A stretch of DNA of 64,000 bases from Exobasidium rhododendri (GCA_026210745.1 CP110631.1:620001-684000), one strand, 5' to 3'. Numbered from the stretch's first letter, positions 21,701 to 34,343 are shown. The notes: a model not told the origin generated them from the letters alone. A program made the numbers and translations.

Positions 21701-24700
21701 CAAGATCATGGACGTGTTCGAGCAGCGACTGCGCCTCATCAGTCACGTCTGGTGTGATGAATTTGCAAGGTTGTTTACGGGGAAGAGTAGCAAGAGCAAC
21801 ACTGTCAAGCACAAAGAAGCAGCCGCCGGAAATGCAGTCGACCTGGATCGGGACAACGTGCACCTAGCCCCGATCAGACATGAGATCCGCATTCAAAATC
21901 AGGTCATCTACCTCGATCCCCCAATGGAACAAGCCCGTGCTCGATGGTTCCGCCAGCTTCACGAGACGTTGGCAGTTGTCTGCGGCCTGACGAGGATCCA
22001 AAGTTCACGCTACGAGATTGGAATACAGATGAGGAAGAGCGTCAAGGTGGTCGATCAGACGTACACCTCTCTCCTGACGAGATTCCGGGGGGAGGATGAA
22101 ACGCTTCGCAGACCGTTTGCGCTGATTGAAGGCAAGATCGGTGAAGTCAGTCGATACGTGGGCAAATGGCTGCAATTTCAGTCACTGTGGGACCTCGAAT
22201 CGGATCATGTCTATGCGAGGTTAGGAGACTCACTCACCAACTGGCAGCAACTACTGTCTGAGATCCGAAAGACCCGGTCGACGTTTGACACCTCGGAAAC
22301 GGAGAGATCGTTTGGAATCGCGATTGTTGACTACGATCAAGTTCAAAGCAGAGTCAATGCAAAGTACGATGCGTGGCAGAGGGATATTCTGAGCAAGTTC
22401 GGAAGCAAGCTCGGCAATGAGATGCGCGAGGTGTATGCTTCGATTCGACATGCCAGAACCGAGCTAGAGAATCACAGCATCGAAGGTGGCTCGACAGCGC
22501 AGACGGTCACCTTCATCACCTTTGTGCAGGATCTGAAACGCAAGGTGAAGATGTGGACTCCACTTCTGGAGATCTTTGGAACTGGTCAGAAGACGCTGGA
22601 GAGGCAACGATACATGTTCCCTCAGGACTGGCTGTACGTTGATCAGGTGGAAGGGGAATGGAGCGCTTTCAACGAGATACTCAGTCGCAAGAACGCCTCC
22701 ATCCAAGAACAATTGGCAGGCCTGCAACTGAAGATCATCGCCGAAGACAAGATTGTATACGACAAGATCACGACGATCGTCACGGAATGGGAAGAGGGAA
22801 AACCTATCCAGGGCACGCTCAAAGCTGACGTCGCCGTGAACACGATCAACCTATTCGAAGGGCGAGTCAGTAAATTGAGCGAAGATCGAGCGTCACTGCT
22901 TCGAGCAAAGGAGGCAATCGATCTGGAGCACTCGGCTGACGAGCGACTGGAGCCGGTCTTTGAGGAGTTGCGAGACTTAAAGGCAGTCTGGACCGCCTTG
23001 TCAGGGACGTGGAGTCAGCTTGGAGAATTAAAGGAAAGCAACTGGAACAACGTGCAGCCTCGTAAAGTTCGGCAGCAACTAGACTTGCTTCTGAATCAAA
23101 CAAAGGAGATGCCTAGCCGAATGAGGCAATATGCTGCGTTTGAGCATGTTCAAGACACTCTCCGCAGCCTGCTGAAGAGCAACTCGACTGTGGCTGACCT
23201 GAAATCGGAGGCCATGCGAGAACGACACTGGCGATCTCTTTTCAAGCAGCTCAAGATTCAGAGTCACTACACTCCCTCCTCGATGACGCTGGGGATGGTG
23301 TGGGATCTGGATCTGCGCAAGCACGAGAGTATCGTCAAGGCGGTAATTGTGACGGCGCAAGGCGAGTTGGCACTGGAAGAGTACCTGCGTCAAGTGCGAG
23401 AATCCTGGACGAGCTACACGTTGGATCTGATCAATTATCAGAACAAGTGCAAGCTGATTCGTGGCTGGGACAACCTCTTTCAACTGGCAGGCGACAATTT
23501 AAACGCACTTCGAGCGATGTCGATGAGCCCGCATTACAAGGTGTTCGAAGAAGAGGCTAGTATTTGGGAAGATCGACTCTCCAAAATCTCTGTCCTCTTT
23601 GATACGTGGATCGACGTGCAGAGGCAGTGGGTGTACCTGGAAGGGATCTTTACTGGTTCGGCTGAGATTCGTCACATTTTGCCGGTGGAAAGTTCACGAT
23701 TCCAGAACATCAACAACGAATTCTTGACGGTGATGAAGAAGGTGCAAAAGTCGCCGTTTGTGCTTGATGTCCTGACCATACCCGGTGTTCAAAAGAGTCT
23801 GGAAAGACTGGCCGACTTGCTGTCCAAGATACAAAAGGCGCTGGGAGAGTATCTAGAGCGAGAAAGGGCCATGTTTCCCCGCTTCTACTTTGTCGGCGAC
23901 GAGGATCTGCTGGAGATCATTGGAAACAGCAAGGACACGCTTCGCATCATGAAACATTTCAAGAAGATGTTTGCAGGTCTGGCCACCGTGACGCTAGATG
24001 AAGAGCAGACGACGCTACTAGGCATGGTCAGTCGTGAGGGTGAAGAAGTGCCCTTCAAAACGCCCATTGTTCTGAAAGACTATGCCAAGATCAACGAGTG
24101 GCTCACAAGGATGGAGACGGAGATGCGCATCACGCTAGCTTGCCTGCTGTCGGAAGCGCTGGCCGACTTGCAGACATTCTACACCGAAGGCTCGTTGCAG
24201 GTCGACCGATTGCTGGAGTGGATCGATCGGTATCCTGCTCAGCTGGTCATTGTCGCCATTCAAGTCATCTGGACGAGCTTGGTGGATGATGCGCTGGAAA
24301 GGGGCGATTCGCTCGAGAGGGTGTTGGGGTTCGTCATGCGTGGACTCGACGTGCTGGCTGACACGGTCTTGACGGACATTGAGACGATCAAAAGGAAGAA
24401 GTGTGAACACCTCATCACGGAGCTCGTCAATCAGAGAGACGTCATACGGGACCTGCTCGCTGAGAAAGTGCACTCCGTCAACGACTTTTCATGGCTGTAT
24501 CAGATGCGCTTCTACCACGACAAGAGTGTAGAGAATCCGCTGAATCGGATTCGAGTGGAGATGGCGAATGCGTCCTTTGCGTATGGGTATGAGTATCTCG
24601 GCATCATTGAGAAGCTCGTCACGACACCGCTCACCCGCCGATGCTACCTCACACTCACGCAAGCGTTGCACTACAAGCTTGGAGGCGCGCCCGAAGGACC

Positions 24701-27700
24701 TGCAGGAACTGGCAAGACAGAGACTGTGAAAGCCTTGGGCGCTCAATTGGGCCAGATGGTCCTTGTCTTCTGCTGCGACGAGACATTCGACTTCCAAGCG
24801 ATGGGCCGCATCTTTGTTGGACTGTGCAGAACGGGCGGGTGGGGATGTTTCGACGAGTTCAATCGGCTGGAAGAGAGGATCCTATCAGCTGTAAGTCAAC
24901 AAATTCAGGCGATCCAGAACGGGCTCACCTTGACGACCAACGCTGCACCAAACACCACGGTCGAAATTGAGCTACTGGGCAAACAAGTGGCTGTGAACCC
25001 ACGAACAACGATGGCCGTCACATCCAATCCCACCTATGCCGGTCGTTCGAAGCTGCCCGACAATCTCAAGAAGCTCTTCCGACCGGTCGTCATGTCACAG
25101 CCAGATCGAGAAATCATTGCGCAGGTGCTGCTGTACGCACAGGGATTTCGAAACGCAGAGAAGCTGTCGAGCAAGATTGTTCCCTTCTTCAACCTTTGTG
25201 CAGAACAATTAAGCGAGCAGCCTCATTACGACTTTGGACTGCGTGCTCTCAAGAGCGTGCTGGTCAGCGCTGGTCAGCTGAAGCGGCAACATCTGCGTTC
25301 CCAACCACAAGAGTCCATCGACTTGGACATTTCCGAGCAAGAGATACTGATTCAGAGCGTATCAGAAACGATTGTGCCGAAGTTGGTGGCAGAGGATGTC
25401 CCTCTCCTGTCCAGTTTGCTGTCCGATGTGTTTCCGGGCATAGAGTATAAGCCGGTGAACTTGCAGGAGCTGAAGAAGCATATCGAAGCTGTGTGTAGAG
25501 AGAGGCAGATGATTTGCGAGGACAATCTTTGGCTGGAAAAGGTGATTCAACTGTATCAAATTCAGAAGATCAGTCACGGTCTTATGATGGTGGGTCCTTC
25601 TGGAACAGGCAAATCGCAGGCTTGGCGGGTCCTGCTCGAGGCCCTCGAGAGATTAGAGGGTGTGGAAGGAGTTTCCTATGTCATTGATCCCAAGGCCGTC
25701 TCGAAGGAAGCGCTGTACGGCACGTTAGACCAGACGACTCGTGAGTGGAATGACGGTCTCTTCACGCACGTTCTGCGCAAGATCGTCGACAATGTACGTG
25801 GGGAGAGCAACAAGCGTCATTGGATCGTGTTTGATGGTGACGTAGATCCAGAGTGGGTCGAGAATCTTAACAGTGTCTTGGATGACAATAAACTTCTGAC
25901 GCTACCCAACGGTGAACGACTGGGACTGCCACCAAACGTTCGGATCATGTTTGAAGTGGAGCACCTCAAGTATGCGACGCTGGCCACTGTTTCCCGGTGC
26001 GGTATGGTGTGGTTCAGTGACGACACTGTTCAGCCGGACATGCTCTATCGGAACTACCTCGGCACATTGCGCACAAGTCTCTTGGTGGGAGACGACGACG
26101 ATGAGATGCCCAGTGTTGTTTCTACTCGAAGACTTGCCGCTGCATCATCAGGCAGTGGCAGTGGCAGTGGCAGCAGTACCAACCCCGTCGAATTGACGCC
26201 CGAGTTGCGTATACAGAACGTCATAGCGGACGCCATCGGGCCTCATTTTGAAGCAGATGGAATCGTCAACAAGGCACTGGATCACGCTTCCAAAGTCTGG
26301 CACATCATGGACTTTACCATCAGCAGAGCCCTCAACACGCTCTTTTCGCTCATCAACAAATCAGCGCGCAATGTTCTCGAGTACAACAATCAACACTCTG
26401 ACTTTCCTCTTGACGATCGCGTGGTGGAAACGTATGTGACGAGAAGGTTGATGATCGCTCTAGTCTGGTCCTTCACCGGCGACTCGGAGATGGAAGTCCG
26501 AACCGAGATGGGCGAGTTCTTGCGCAACTACACCAGTGTAGAGCTTCCCAGCATCGAAGCAAACGGCAGCTTGATCGACTACGATGTGCAAGTGAAGGAT
26601 GCCGAGTGGTTCAGCTGGACAAGTAGGGTGCCCACGATTGAGGTAGAGACCAATGCAGTCGCAAGTGCCGACGTCGTGATCCCTACCACGGACACGGTGC
26701 GTCACGAAGACGTCCTTTATAGTTGGCTGAGCGAGCACAAGCCTTTGATGCTGTGTGGACCGCCTGGTAGTGGAAAGACCATGACGCTGTTCAGTGCGCT
26801 TCGTAAGCTACCGGATCAAGAAGTGGTGGGACTGAACTTCTCAAGTGCCACCACGCCGGAGCTGATTCTCAAGACGTTCGAGCAGTACTGCGAATACCGA
26901 AAGACGCCAAACGGGATCATCCTATCACCAATTCAGATCGGGAAGTGGATCGTTCTATTCTGTGATGAGATCAACTTGCCAGCTTTGGACAAGTATGGGA
27001 CACAGCGAGTTATCTCCTTTTTGAGACAACTAGTAGAGACGGGAGGGTTCTGGCGAACGTCGGACAAGAATTGGGTTCGACTGGAGAGGATCCAATTCGT
27101 AGGCGCCTGTAATCCACCCACCGATCCAGGGAGAGTGCCACTCAGCCATCGGTTCTTGCGACACGCTCCCCTCGTCATGGTAGGCTATCCAGCGTCTCAG
27201 TCTTTGATCCAGATCTACGGAACTTTCAATCGTGCCTTGTTGAAGGTGACGCCAAACTTACGCGGCTATTCTGATCCTCTAACGATTGCCATGGTGGAGT
27301 TCTATCTCGACACGCAGAGGAGATTCACTCCAGACAAGAGCCCTACCTATGTCTACAGCCCTCGAGAACTGACTAGGTGGATGAGAGGCATACTCGAGGT
27401 GATTGGGAAGCTGGACACGCTGTCAGTCGAAGGACTGGTGCGAGTGTGGGCGCATGAAGCACTCCGCATCTTTGCTGACCGCTTGATCGACGTCGAAGAA
27501 AGAGAGTGGACAGATGCCTCCATTGATAGTATTGCTCAGAAGCACTTTCCGACAATCGACCATGAGGAAGCGCTACTCCGACCGATCGTGTTCAGTAATT
27601 GGCTCAGTAAAGACACTAGGAGTGTAGAGATCGGCGCCTTGCGTAGCCACACAAAGGCCAGACTGCAGCAATACAGCGAGGAAGAATTAGACACCAAGCT

Positions 27701-28265
27701 GGTGCTCTTCGATAGTGTGCTACTATTGGCCACGGCTATCGATCGAGTGTTGCCCCAACGTCAGGGTCATTTGCTCTTGATCGGAGTGTCTGGGAGCGGT
27801 CGAACGACGATTGCACGCTTTGTCGCCTGGATGAATGGTCTGTCTACCTTTAGTATCTCGACCTCGCGCAAGTACAGCATGACAGACTTCGACGAAGACT
27901 TGCGGACTGTACTCAAGAGATCGGGATGCCAGGGTGAGAAGATCAGCTTCATCATTGACGAATCCCAAATAAAGGATCCAGCATTTTTGGAGAGGATGAA
28001 TACCCTCCTTGCGAATAGCGAAGTGCCAGGCTTATTCGAAGGAGATGAGTACAGTCAGCTGATCACCGCTTGCAAGGAGGGTAGTACGCGAGACGGGCTG
28101 TTCTTGGATAGCAACGAAGAGCTGTTGAATTGGTTCAGTACGGAGATCAGCAAGAATTTGCACGTAATCTTCCTGATGAACCCGGTGGGAGATGGGATGG
28201 GCAGTCGAGCAGCAGCAAGTCCTGCCCTGTTCAATCGATGTGTGCTGCTCTTCTGCTTCGGCTGA
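18720..28265 (+). CDS. dyn1: Split cytoplasmic dynein heavy chain, Dyn1 half (tail to AAA4)
   Basis: Exons 18720-19020, 19078-19431 and 19501-28265 make 3,139 residues. The order is N-terminal tail (dimerisation and intermediate-chain binding), linker, then AAA1 to AAA4. Walker A lysines are at about residue 1957 (AAA1, GPAGTGKTE), 2256 (AAA2, GPSGTGKS) and 2644 (AAA3, GPPGSGKT). In AAA4 the motif is GVSGSGRTT, with Arg at about 2986. Walker B is seen in AAA1 (CFDEFNRL), AAA3 (LFCDEIN) and AAA4 (FIIDES). The frame ends cleanly at the conserved SPALFNRCVL of AAA4, so stalk, microtubule-binding domain, AAA5 and AAA6 are absent, and nothing downstream in the window encodes them. U. maydis is known to make dynein from two genes, dyn1 (ATPase part) and dyn2 (microtubule-binding part); this matches dyn1. 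A Ser-Gly repeat linker lies between AAA2 and AAA3. Confidence 0.95.
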
Positions 28266-28796
28266 GGCGGTGACGAATGGGCGGTAGACGGGAAAGATAA
28301 TGGTGGTGGGTGGTGGACACATGTAATGAGGGATACAGTGATGAATGGGAATATTCCTGACTATCGTCATATTCAGCCTCGGTGATCGAGTGGAGAGTGT
28401 TTAGATGAGTGTGCAGATGCCCTCGAATAGGTTGGATTGTGTTCTGCCAGACTATCCATGCAAAGTATACATACACACAGCACCGCCTATCGCGACATCA
28501 GCGGGGATGTCGTTCTCTTTGAGAGATCTGAATGTTCTATCCTTGGCAAAGTGATTGACTCCTTTCCTCCCCTCTCTCGGGCGCCTGACTACAAGTATGC
28601 ATTGACCGAGACTCACCACCTTGCTCCCAACGTGATGATCTGATCTTCAAGCGCAGAAGATCGACCGAAACCTGTCGAGTGAGAAGATCCCACAAGAGGG
28701 TATATAAATTAACATCCATTGACTTCGACCATTTCGTCTCTCCTCTCTTTGTCTTCCACGCACCACACAATTGATTCAAACAAAACGGGTAAGCCG
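28266..28796. other. Intergenic spacer upstream of the secreted array
   Basis: A 531-bp spacer. No stalk or AAA5/6 coding sequence follows the dynein stop in any frame. A TATA-like element lies at 28701-28708. Confidence 0.5.
28701..28708 (+). promoter_or_regulatory. TATA-like element
   Basis: TATATAAA lies 96 bp upstream of the ATG at 28797, suiting a strongly or conditionally expressed secreted-protein gene. A related ATATAAG at about 30578-30584 precedes the second paralogue by about 105 bp. Function is inferred from position only. Confidence 0.45.
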
Positions 28797-30289
28797 ATGA
28801 AGCCCTTCTCCAGCAAAACGAGCATTTTAATTGCACTGGTGCTTGTGATCGTTGGCTATGCACACTGCATGAATTTGAATGACGGAACCGCTTCGGGCTC
28901 TCGGTGAGTCCTCCTCCTCCGAGTGCGTTGCGCAGATATAAGCGTGAAACATGCTCAAAGCGTCTGCGTGGACTGTGTGACAGGTTGCGTCCAAGAAAGG
29001 CAAGAGCAAAGCGTGTCGATGGTCATCAATCGTCGCCCCTCCACGGTGATTATGGTTATCATCATCCGCAACACGACCAGTATCACTTTCAACACCGCCA
29101 AAGCTATCCCGACCCCTCATTTCAACATCCGTATGATCATCAAAGCAACAGCGAGTGCGTTCAGCGTACATTAATATGCGTTTCGCCACTGATCTTATTA
29201 CACCTCTTTCTAGAAGCACAAACTACTATTCGATGGATGGAATAAGCAATTACGGCTCACCGGTGGAGGAACACTACAGTGGAGAGGATGAAAGGGTCGC
29301 CCCTACTCCTTTCACCACCAAGAGTTTCTTCGAGGCGATAGGTCATGCTGATACGTACGGCGGAGTGCAATGTAAGCTGTGAGTCTTTCTCTCTGTCTAC
29401 ATCTCTGCCATCCCTTCTCATGCTGTCATCTTTCTCCCCAGCATTCTTCCTGAGATCATGAAGCTGATCGATGGCGAAAACGAGGTCCCAGCATGGTTCA
29501 TCGACGATTACGAGGTTGCAGTAAGTGACTTCAAAGATTTTTCCCGGGGAGACGATGTGGACTGATGGTTTTTAATCGCTATCACAGGAAGAGGAAGCCG
29601 CCTGGAACCACGGGCCATCTTCCATTTTGGGAGTGCTTGCCAGCAGAGTGGACGACCACAAAGAAATGCCTGGGCGCGAGAATCGATTGTATGGCCTGAG
29701 TCACTTGTGGCTGGCATCGTACTACAGAACCAAGCTTGACGTGGTCCGCAAGTACCTGGAAAGAATGGGTGTCGATGTGAGTGCACAAGGGCATGAACAC
29801 ACATGATCTGATGGACTGTATACTTCTCTGACCCTTCTTCCCATTGCAGCACGATGAGACAGAATGGAGAGACGGCGCACCTCGAAGTTCGTACAGACAC
29901 TGGCTTTCCAAGAGTGTGCGACTAGCGAGGGGCGAGGCACAGGCCACACAAGGCTACGTCCAGCTGATGCATCTATGGACCGAAGCATACGATTACCGAA
30001 AAATGGAGACTATCGATCGCATTCATGCAGATCAGAAAGAGGCAGCAGAGGAAGCTGATAATGCAGCATTTGTAGCGGCAATGCAAAGCAACGCGCAAAG
30101 CAGTGTAAGTGCAGTAGCCGGGCGTTGATACCAGGGGAAAGCGCCGAATTACCAAGCTGACTCTCCCTCAACGTGATCGTGTAGGGCAAGAAAGAGATGA
30201 CCAGATTGTTCGGAAGATTATCCTTTGGTGGAAAGAAGAGGGGCAAGAAGTCGAAAGAGATGGTCAACAGCGCACAGGATGATGCTTGA
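28797..30289 (+). CDS. Secreted array protein A
   Basis: Seven exons: 28797-28903, 28984-29154, 29214-29378, 29442-29520, 29588-29776, 29850-30104 and 30185-30289; 356 residues. Signal peptide: MKPFSSKTSILIALVLVIVGYAHC. Exon 2 is His/Gln/Tyr-rich. The shared core begins with TTKSFFEAIG, then LILPEIMKLIDGENEVPAW, then HLWLASYYRTKLDVVRKYLE, then WLSKS and GYVQLMHLWTEAYDYRKMETIDRIH. The last exon is basic and glycine-rich (FGRLSFGGKKRGKK). The core is mostly helical and nearly cysteine-free. Unspliced introns contain early stops except where noted for other members. No known family recognised; secretion is well supported, function is not. Confidence 0.78.
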
Positions 30290-30684
30290 GGCACACCAAT
30301 ACAGGCGCAGAAGGCAAGAATCACTAAATAGATGCCCGTTACGACCGAGTATTGTGTACTTTGTAGATACTACTTCTTTCCAGTGCGATATTCATACTGT
30401 TCCAAAGTGCTTCTAGTCTCTGCGAGCAAGCAATCTTTGCTGTTCGCTCAGGAGGAGAGAACGGAAAATTGGCGAGATCTCTGCATATGACCGAGCTGAC
30501 CAAGACCGCCCGAAGACCTGCGCATTTCGAAGGCGAAGAGGTACCGCCGAACATGACGCCCAATGCCTGGTTGAAGATATAAGAGCGCATCTCTTCAAAT
30601 TGACCCCTTTCCCTCTTCCCTCTTCTCAACACTCCTTTGGCCTACCTCCTCCACGCACTATTGGCCCGCAGGCATTGTTAAGCA
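30290..30684. other. Spacer, array A-B
   Basis: A 395-bp spacer with a pyrimidine-rich tract and an ATATAAG element near 30578; no coding signal. Confidence 0.4.
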
Positions 30685-32046
30685 ATGCTACTGAAGTCTG
30701 CCTTTGTCGTTACACTCGTGCTCGTGGCGCAGGTGCTGTGCATGAACATTAATGAAGCTAGTGAATCAGATGCAGGCTCACGGTAAGGACCAGAGAGGGG
30801 ATAGGAGAAGAGAGTGCGCATCGTAGCATGAAAAGCTTATCTACAGTCCTTCTTATAGAATCCGACGAACACGACCTCGACGGCACGGTAAGAATCCTCA
30901 GCAATCCTTAGAGGAAGGCAGCTCCTACACTGCTCAGTCCGGGAACGAGCAAAGTCTAGAGCAAGGATACCGTAGTGAGGGAGTGTCGTCGTAAGTCGTC
31001 TTGTAAAAGACAGCAGCTGGTCGTAGAAGCACAGCGCTGATCTGCATCACTTCCCCCCAAGTAGCAGACGCAACACTCGAAACACAGAGGTACCCCCCTC
31101 TCCCAGAGTGAGGCCTAATCGAGACCAGAGGCAAGAGAATCATCAGGAAGCCGGCGCACACTTTGGACAAATTCTTAGTAATAATATGGATGATCCAAGT
31201 CTGACACAAAAGAGCTACGAGGAAGCAGTAGGTAACCGTGATAGCTTTCATGGGATAGGGCTTGATCAGTGAGCACAGGACTTGACACAGAGGTTGAATT
31301 CGCGTATGCATTGACGTCGTTCTTATCGCATATATTGATCATCACTACTAGGATCCTCCCCTTCCTGGTGAATTTCTTCTATGGAGGCAGTGCGATTCCA
31401 GCCTGGCAGATTAACGCTGCTCTAGTCGAGGTCAGTGAAAGCATGGGAGGGTATAGTTTTCTTTCTCACTCATAGCACCCAACATCCACAGGAAGAGGAA
31501 GCAGCGTACAATGACGGCCCTTATTCCATCCACGATCTATACACCAGGAAACTATCGAAAGACTTGAGTGTGATAACGAACAACCGTGTGATCGGAATTG
31601 GTCACAAATGGGCGGCTGCATATTACAGAAAGAAGCGTGATGCGCTGGAAGAACTCTTTCAAAAGAATGGTTTGAAGGTTAGTGTCTGTGGACTTGAGGG
31701 GAGGATTGTGCCACTGACTGATCTTGGTATCCACTCTTTCACTCAGTATACTGACACGGTCTGGAATTGGAATAAGCCACCTCGAAGCTTTCAACGTTGG
31801 CTCGACGACCAGTACAAATCTGCACTGAGTAAGGCAGAGCAAAGCCAAGGCTACGTCAAGTTGATGCACCAATGGACGGCAGAAGCAGACCGCAGTCGAC
31901 TCGCCATCCTTCGTATCCTGCCACATGACCGCGCATCGGTGAGTCCATTTCCTCCTTCTCATTTGGTCGAGTGAAGAAGGCGCTTCTAAGAAAGTCGTCT
32001 TTCCCTCTCTCAGAAGAAGGGACCATCTGCATTCGAAGCGCTGTAA
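30685..32046 (+). CDS. Secreted array protein B
   Basis: Seven exons: 30685-30782, 30859-30990, 31065-31268, 31352-31430, 31492-31677, 31747-31938 and 32014-32046; 307 residues. Signal peptide: MLLKSAFVVTLVLVAQVLC. Exons 2-3 are Arg/Gln/Asn-rich and probably disordered. Core matches to protein A: LTQKSYEEAVG, ILPFLVNFFYGGSAIPAW, KWAAAYYRKKRDALEELF, FQRWLDDQ and GYVKLMHQWTAEAD. The C-terminal exon is short (KKGPSAFEAL) and lacks the glycine/lysine tail. The fifth intron (31678-31746) is 69 nt without stops and begins GTTAGT, so an intron-retained isoform could stay in frame. Function unknown. Confidence 0.76.
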
Positions 32047-32536
32047 AGAACGATGCAGAGCAAGAAGAATTAAAAACAGCTTGCAAACGAGGAATTACGT
32101 ACTGTCATGCAAATCGATGTGCCAGTTGTCTCTTTGTCTATGCTCATCTTCTCAAAAGTGTCTTAGCCAGCGTGGCGAATACAAGAAGTTTTAAGATCCT
32201 CATCGTGTCCTGCTGTGATATTGCTCAACCGTCAGATACACTCTTCTCTCCCTCTTCTCTTCTCGGGATATAAGACCGACCAAGAGCGAATTTACTAATC
32301 GTTGCAGCAAAGCATATCGTACTTTCAGTGACTGGAGCATACACAGAATGTTTCGGTAGAAATTGCCGAATACAGACCGAGGAAGTGAATTTATGCTTCA
32401 TGCAGACTACAGCATCGACCAAGGAGAGTTGTAAGCAAAACCTGAACACTCTCCCCTTTTCTTTTTGAGTCCATCACCTCCTCTCACTCCCATATACCGT
32501 ACTCCACTCAAAGCGCGCAAGAAGCAGACGAGCACA
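32047..32536. other. Spacer, array B-C
   Basis: A 490-bp spacer; no supported gene. Confidence 0.4.
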
Positions 32537-33986
32537 ATGAATGCCTGCATCATGTCTGTTGTGGTGCTGGTCATTGCAGGGCGAGTTCTTTGCATGGACC
32601 CATACGTGGCAATCAATGTGGATTACGAGTGAGTAGCTTGGGCTGGTTCTGCAGTAGAATTCCCTCATACTACAAGAAGCGCTACTGTTTTGACAGACAC
32701 AACCCTACAATCCATTATAACGAGCATCAACATTGGTCGGGAACTCTTCCCCACGCAAAATTTTCCCATCAGCAATGCTGTGACCGCAAAACGCCATCGT
32801 AAGTCTTGGATGGAGGAAGAGAAGGTTAGTAGGCAGCGACTCAACAAAATCTTCGGCAGCTCGCTTGGAGGGGCAAGTCATATGAGGGACTTGCGTAGCT
32901 TGCCAGAAGATGCACATCGTTCCAATGACTACAATTCGACAGCAGGGTCATCTTTGCGCCTACAGAGACACGATTCAGCACTCACCTTGGAGTCTCTCTA
33001 CGACGTACTTGGTCTCCATAATCCACTATATGAGATCGGAGCAGATTTGTGAGTGTGTGTTGCGAGATCGAAATCTTGGACCTGAATCTAGATGTCTTAT
33101 TCCTTGACAGCCTTGTGCCGGAGATAGAGAAGCTGTTGTACGGAAGGAAAGATGTTCTACCAGCATGGAAGGTCGACAAGGAGTATGTGAAGGTGAGCTA
33201 GACCACATGAAGCGTTGCATCTCATCGCTGAATGCTGAGTAAGGATTGGTATCATCCTCACCAATGAGTCGGAGGAAAGAGCATGGGCGACTGGGCCGCA
33301 TTACATTTACATGTGGTACAGTGCAGAGATTGCTCTGCATCAAACGTGCGAGACTACTACGCATCTGGAGACTCTGTCCCGCCATTGGCTGGCCTCATAC
33401 TACAAGACGAAGCTCTATCATCTCGAAGCTTACCTGAGTGAGAACGGTATCAGTGTTCGTAGCATGATCGACGGTCATTCCGGTGAAGAAACGTGCAGAG
33501 ACTCACACATGATATACGCCCTTGCCTCTCTTCACAGCGGCACATCATAGTCTGGCGAAAGGGTCATCCTAAATTTACCTACCGGACATGGCTCTCCGAG
33601 GAAGCACATCAAGCAAAGGACAGTTCCTTCACCGAAGTCGGGTTTGCGAGGATGATGTATCTGTGGACAGAAGCTTATGATCGCAAAAAGATTGACATGC
33701 TCGAGAGCATTCACGCAAGCAAAAAGCGGCAGTTCATTCCTGTGCAGCAAATGGATCGCAATGCAGGAAAAGACAGGGCCACTGATGAAGTGGGGCGTGA
33801 TCAAGTGAGTGCGTTTTCGAAGTGGACTGATTTGTGTCTCATCGCATCCTACTTTGGAAAGGGAAAGCTGGCATCAGAGCTCGCGTGAAGGCTGGCTTTG
33901 GCAGCCTATTTGGCAAAGGAAAGGGCAAAGCGCAGGATGCCAGAGAGGAAGAAGACTTGTATCCAGTTGCAGAGCATCTACAATGA
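32537..33986 (+). CDS. Secreted array protein C
   Basis: Seven exons: 32537-32628, 32697-32798, 32860-33048, 33111-33192, 33269-33454, 33538-33808 and 33862-33986; 348 residues. Signal peptide: MNACIMSVVVLVIAGRVLC. Core: TLESLYDVLG, FLVPEIEKLLYGRKDVLPAW, RHWLASYYKTKLYHLEAYL, YRTWLSEEA and GFARMMYLWTEAYDRKKIDMLESIH. The donor of intron 5 is the rare GTTCGT. Two donors 4 nt apart end exon 6: GTGAGT at 33805 leads to an 8-residue tail and stop, while GTGCGT at 33809 opens the family-type tail with GSLFGKGKGKAQDA. I chose the second because the tail then matches protein D. Function unknown. Confidence 0.7.
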
Positions 33987-34343
33987 CGAAAGCGAAGAGT
34001 CTCACCCCACACAGGCAAGTATCGCCATCCCATCTGTGGCATGCGTAGATGGTACAAAGCGTACAAAGCGATGATGGCGATGACAAGAATTTCTATGCTG
34101 AAGGGCTGAGACCAGGGCGGGTTACCGACACGGCTGAATGTAGACAATAGGCGTGGATGAATGCGCATCAAAGCTGCGCGGCAAATTTTCGGTTTTGATC
34201 ACACCGAGCAATAGCGAGCAAATGACCTCGAGATGCTGTGCACCAAAAGAGAGAGAAAAATTTGAGCTTCATTCGGCCTCTTGCTTTCTTCCCTTCTCAT
34301 ACGTCCTCCTGATTCATTATTCTCGACCGTTTAAGCGACCGCT
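33987..34343. other. Spacer, array C-D
   Basis: A 357-bp spacer; no supported gene. Confidence 0.4.

Noticed and set aside
28266-28796. Missing C-terminal half of dynein just downstream
   Set aside because: No frame encodes the stalk, MTBD, AAA5 or AAA6 motifs; a simple frameshift does not restore them within this window.
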